A DNA stretch of 64,000 nucleotides from Margaritifera margaritifera (taxonomy: Eukaryota > Mollusca > Bivalvia > Unionida > Margaritiferidae): the NCBI GenBank assembly GCA_029931535.1, contig JAQPZY010001695.1, positions 64,501-128,500 on the forward strand, in the 5' to 3' direction. Made by a program: the position numbers and the translations under genes. The notes beneath the pieces were generated by a model, which was given only the letters and a program-made list of their open reading frames with translations, was not told the origin of the DNA and searched no databases. Of the stretch, positions 61,292-64,000 are shown one piece after another (within the stretch, counting starts at the first letter, position 1; each line of letters opens with the position of its first letter).

Positions 61292-61776
61292 TGACAATAG
61301 TGACTGCAACAAATCCCGTGGTTGCAGATTTATGATTTTCATATTCCCATCAATGCACAATCAATAAATTATAATATGATTGGTCCAGCTCTAAAACATC
61401 ACTATGCTCTGGAACCAAGGTATGTACTTTTTAAAAAAAAAAAAATATCACATCTCCAGAAATGTTTTAAGGGATACGGGACTTGGCAATAGAATTGAGG
61501 GGGCGTATTTTATTTCGAATTTCTAAAGCAATTTTAAACAAGAAATATGATATAAACCTGATTCGTTATTTGCAGATCAAGTCGTCCACTCATTTTACCA
61601 CCATCGATTACCCAATCAAGAGCGCGCGCAAATAATTGAAACTGATCTTGTTCAACTCGGTTATGAAATATTGCTGCTATAACTCACAGAAAATGGCAGT
61701 CTTCTGTTCTTTCCATAACGTATAATTTGTTCTTTTGAGTATATGATGATGAAGCGGATTATTTGGTTAGAATTAT

Positions 61777-61850
61777 GCTCTGGATACACTTAAAATATAC
61801 CCACTGGGGGCTCAGTCTCACAGACCCCTTGCCTACTTGTTTAAACTCAT
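61777..61850. mobile_element. Fragment related to the element at 42406
   Basis: CTCTGGATACACTTAAAAT, GGGGGCTCAGTCTCACAGAC and TTGCCTACTTGTTTA line up with GCGCTGGAAACGCTTAAAAT, GGGGGTTCCGTCCCACAGAC and TCGCCTACTTGTTTA at 42550-42645. It is an internal piece of the same non-autonomous family without ends. Confidence 0.55.
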
Positions 61851-61959
61851 CACAATAAAGATATTTCTTGATCTGCCCGTGCATATATATGTTTTGCTGA
61901 TGGTTCATATAGTGGTTTTCAGTAGACGTCTTTTTATACTGCCCGAAAGGGGGGAGGGG

Positions 61960-62045
61960 GGGGGCCGGTGGTAAGGTGTTATTACAAACTTTGTCACTTA
62001 GAGGGGGCGATGGTGAGGTGTTATTGCGAACTCTGTCACCCAGAA
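61960..62045. repeat. ~50-bp direct duplication after a G-rich tract
   Basis: GGTAAGGTGTTATTACAAAC TTTGTCACTTAGA is followed by GGTGAGGTGTTATTGCGAAC TCTGTCACCCAGA. Two diverged adjacent copies. Confidence 0.7.
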
Positions 62046-63685
62046 GGAAATGTCAATAATGTCAATGTTTCCAATTCAACTTTCCTCATCAATAATATAT
62101 TCCGTTCTCAGTAAAATAAATAGATTCAGCCTGGTAATGCCCACAGGGTAAATTTAATCGTTGGATTCGCGTTCATGAAATCCCACAACTGGCTTAGTTA
62201 TTTATAGTTGTGCTGTTTATTCGTCATAGATATATTTAACAACAATTCATAACAAAAGCCTGCAGCCTGTCCGAAAGATCACTCATTTTAATAAATCACC
62301 TGTCTTAAACAGCGACCTTTCCAAGGTCCCAATAGTAAAATTGTAGAAGAAATGAGTTTATGTGTAAGAAGGTTATGTTTTCTACATCAAAGTGCAGTTT
62401 TCTTGATTCCTATTCAAGATGATCGTTTGCGATATGTTAGAATATTTTACTTTTTGAAATATTGATAATTTTTCATAGGTAATGGTCCAAGCAATCCAGA
62501 ATCACCTACAAATGTATATTTTGATGTATATTTTCTTGCCCTACTCTTACCTGTATATCTATCAGAAACTAAGGCTTATTGCTTAAATTATAGTAGGAAA
62601 AAAAGTAATATGTATCTAAGTGTACATACAATAATAGCAGAATGAGTATTTCAAAATTCATCAAATTTGCATAGCTTGAAGATCATAGATTCCTCTTTTC
62701 AAATCACAAAGAAAATAGTATGTTTCTGAGTCAGTCTTTCAGTATGAAACAATCATTGAGATCACACTGGTTTCCGGCAACAGAAAGCTTGCGTGGCCTA
62801 TTTACGACAGGTCGTAAATTTATAAAGATTCACCAAGGTCTCGTATACTTTTCGTTGTGTTGATAATTTTTGTTCACATGACCGTTATTACATCATTCAT
62901 GTTTATGCGAATTTTGCTTTTTCATTATTTAATTCGAAACAGAAGTTGCAACCACGTCATTTTATTTCCAATCTCCCGCAGAGTTCATAGCGCTAGGATA
63001 CAACGAGGTAAAATACTATGTCATATTAATGACGTCATAATATAATGATTACGCCATTTCGAGCTGCAAAATAAGCGTCGATTTTACAAAAGCGGACCTA
63101 AAAGTTTCAAAGAAAGTACCACTATATCATCGAGTTTCAAATATGAGATTTAAAGTCTAAGTCTTGTAACCTCTAAGTCCGGTTCCAACTGGAACACCTC
63201 GTGGATTTTTTTTTTACCAAATTCAAACTCCGAAATACTTCGGTGGAGCGATAGACCGTAAAAGGGGGAAATCGCCTGAAAAATACGGAGACCTCAGTCA
63301 CACGCTAAAGTACGCTAGACAAAACAGAACCATGTCACAAGCGTTATTATACCTTTATGGAATCATTTGCACATGTTCAGTTAAAGGAAGTTCTATTGTG
63401 AGTTCATACTGGGAAAAAGAACCTTGGGAATGTTTCCGCCAAGAAAAAGTAATCTCAGTTGAGTCGCCTTAATGAATGCTATGATGGTGTGTCATGTGCA
63501 CTTAACGGCATTTGGCAAGCAAGCTACATGTATATCCAAATGGCGGTTACAGTAGTATTTCTATTGTTTCATCCAATCAATGGCGGAAGGCCCCGAGCGT
63601 GTTTCGATTGAGTCTGGTTCTTCTTCGTGACGTTAACTTATGTGCCAGATCTAGACATCAGTTCAAATTGTGACTGTAATTACTT
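62046..63685. other. No gene recognised
   Basis: No supportable exon, repeat or RNA gene. Confidence 0.35.
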
Positions 63686-63831
63686 CAACTGGATTGCATT
63701 TAACAGCACAGCTAAATGTTGAGTATTCAATTTCTACGACCAAATATACCGTTGTAAACAACTGGATTGCCTCTGATAGCACAGCTAACTGTAGAGTATT
63801 CAATTTATGCGACCAAATATACCGTTGTAAT
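63686..63831. repeat. 73-bp direct tandem duplication
   Basis: Two adjacent copies start CAACTGGATTGC and end CCAAATATACCGTTGTAA, with a handful of differences. Confidence 0.9.
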
Positions 63832-63944
63832 CAAATGCATCAATGGACTTTCGTTACATTTACGTTTGTTAGATTGTTTAGATCTGAAATTCGCGTAGCG
63901 ATTTATTCACGGTGTTTACAGCATGACCTGTCATATAAGAAACA

Positions 63945-63946
<2 letters not shown>

Positions 63947-64000
<54 letters not shown>
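63947..64000. repeat. (TC)n microsatellite at the window end
   Basis: At least 27 TC dinucleotides. The array continues past the window, so its length is unknown. Confidence 0.95.

Overview
The window is AT-rich metazoan nuclear DNA. It has long microsatellites, tRNA-derived SINEs, many decayed transposons and only one convincing host gene, split by large introns. There is no bacterial-style gene packing. Two SINE copies have a tRNA-Leu/Ser-like head and a GTTAAACC-plus-AAAC-type tail, and remnants of Polinton, DIRS, GIY-YIG and non-LTR elements occur together. I infer a marine invertebrate, probably lophotrochozoan (mollusc-like). The phylum is not proven by the sequence.

Host gene (10.5-24.3 kb, + strand). 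Three exons can be joined by phase: 14421-14526 (signal peptide, TATA box just upstream), 22222-22293 (72 nt, phase 1 at both ends) and 23580-23701 (stop codon). Together they predict a 99-residue secreted precursor. It has a Lys-Arg processing site before its last 35 residues and a Gly-Gly-Lys C-terminus suited to amidation, which is a prohormone layout. I recognise no peptide family. A second signal-peptide exon at 10552-10669 ends in the same phase at a consensus donor, and its mature start resembles that of the first. It is either an alternative first exon or the start of a tandem paralogue.

Region by region: 0-10 kb holds mini- and microsatellites and no recognised gene. 10.5-24.3 kb is the secreted-peptide locus; its first intron contains non-LTR reverse-transcriptase fragments, a 41-bp minisatellite and a 1.93-kb foldback element. 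24.7-29.4 kb is mostly featureless, with one SINE. 29.4-30.7 kb (minus strand) is a DIRS-like reverse transcriptase/RNase H ruin. 30.9-33.5 kb is a GC-rich block with two diverged copies of a decayed coding unit I cannot identify, bordered by arrays of a short AATGTAATAA-type motif. 33.7-45 kb holds a SINE with target-site duplication, a 52-bp minisatellite and several short terminal-inverted-repeat elements, two with clean 8-bp target duplications. 45.3-46.2 kb has a GIY-YIG fragment, an in-frame 48-bp minisatellite and a non-LTR ORF2 tail in one frame. 48.4-51.2 kb has a SINE and a dispersed ~140-bp repeat family. 55.4-59 kb is a ruined Polinton/Maverick (integrase, packaging ATPase). The rest is microsatellite-studded sequence without a recognised gene.

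All calls come from reading the sequence without searches. Exon structures need transcript evidence.
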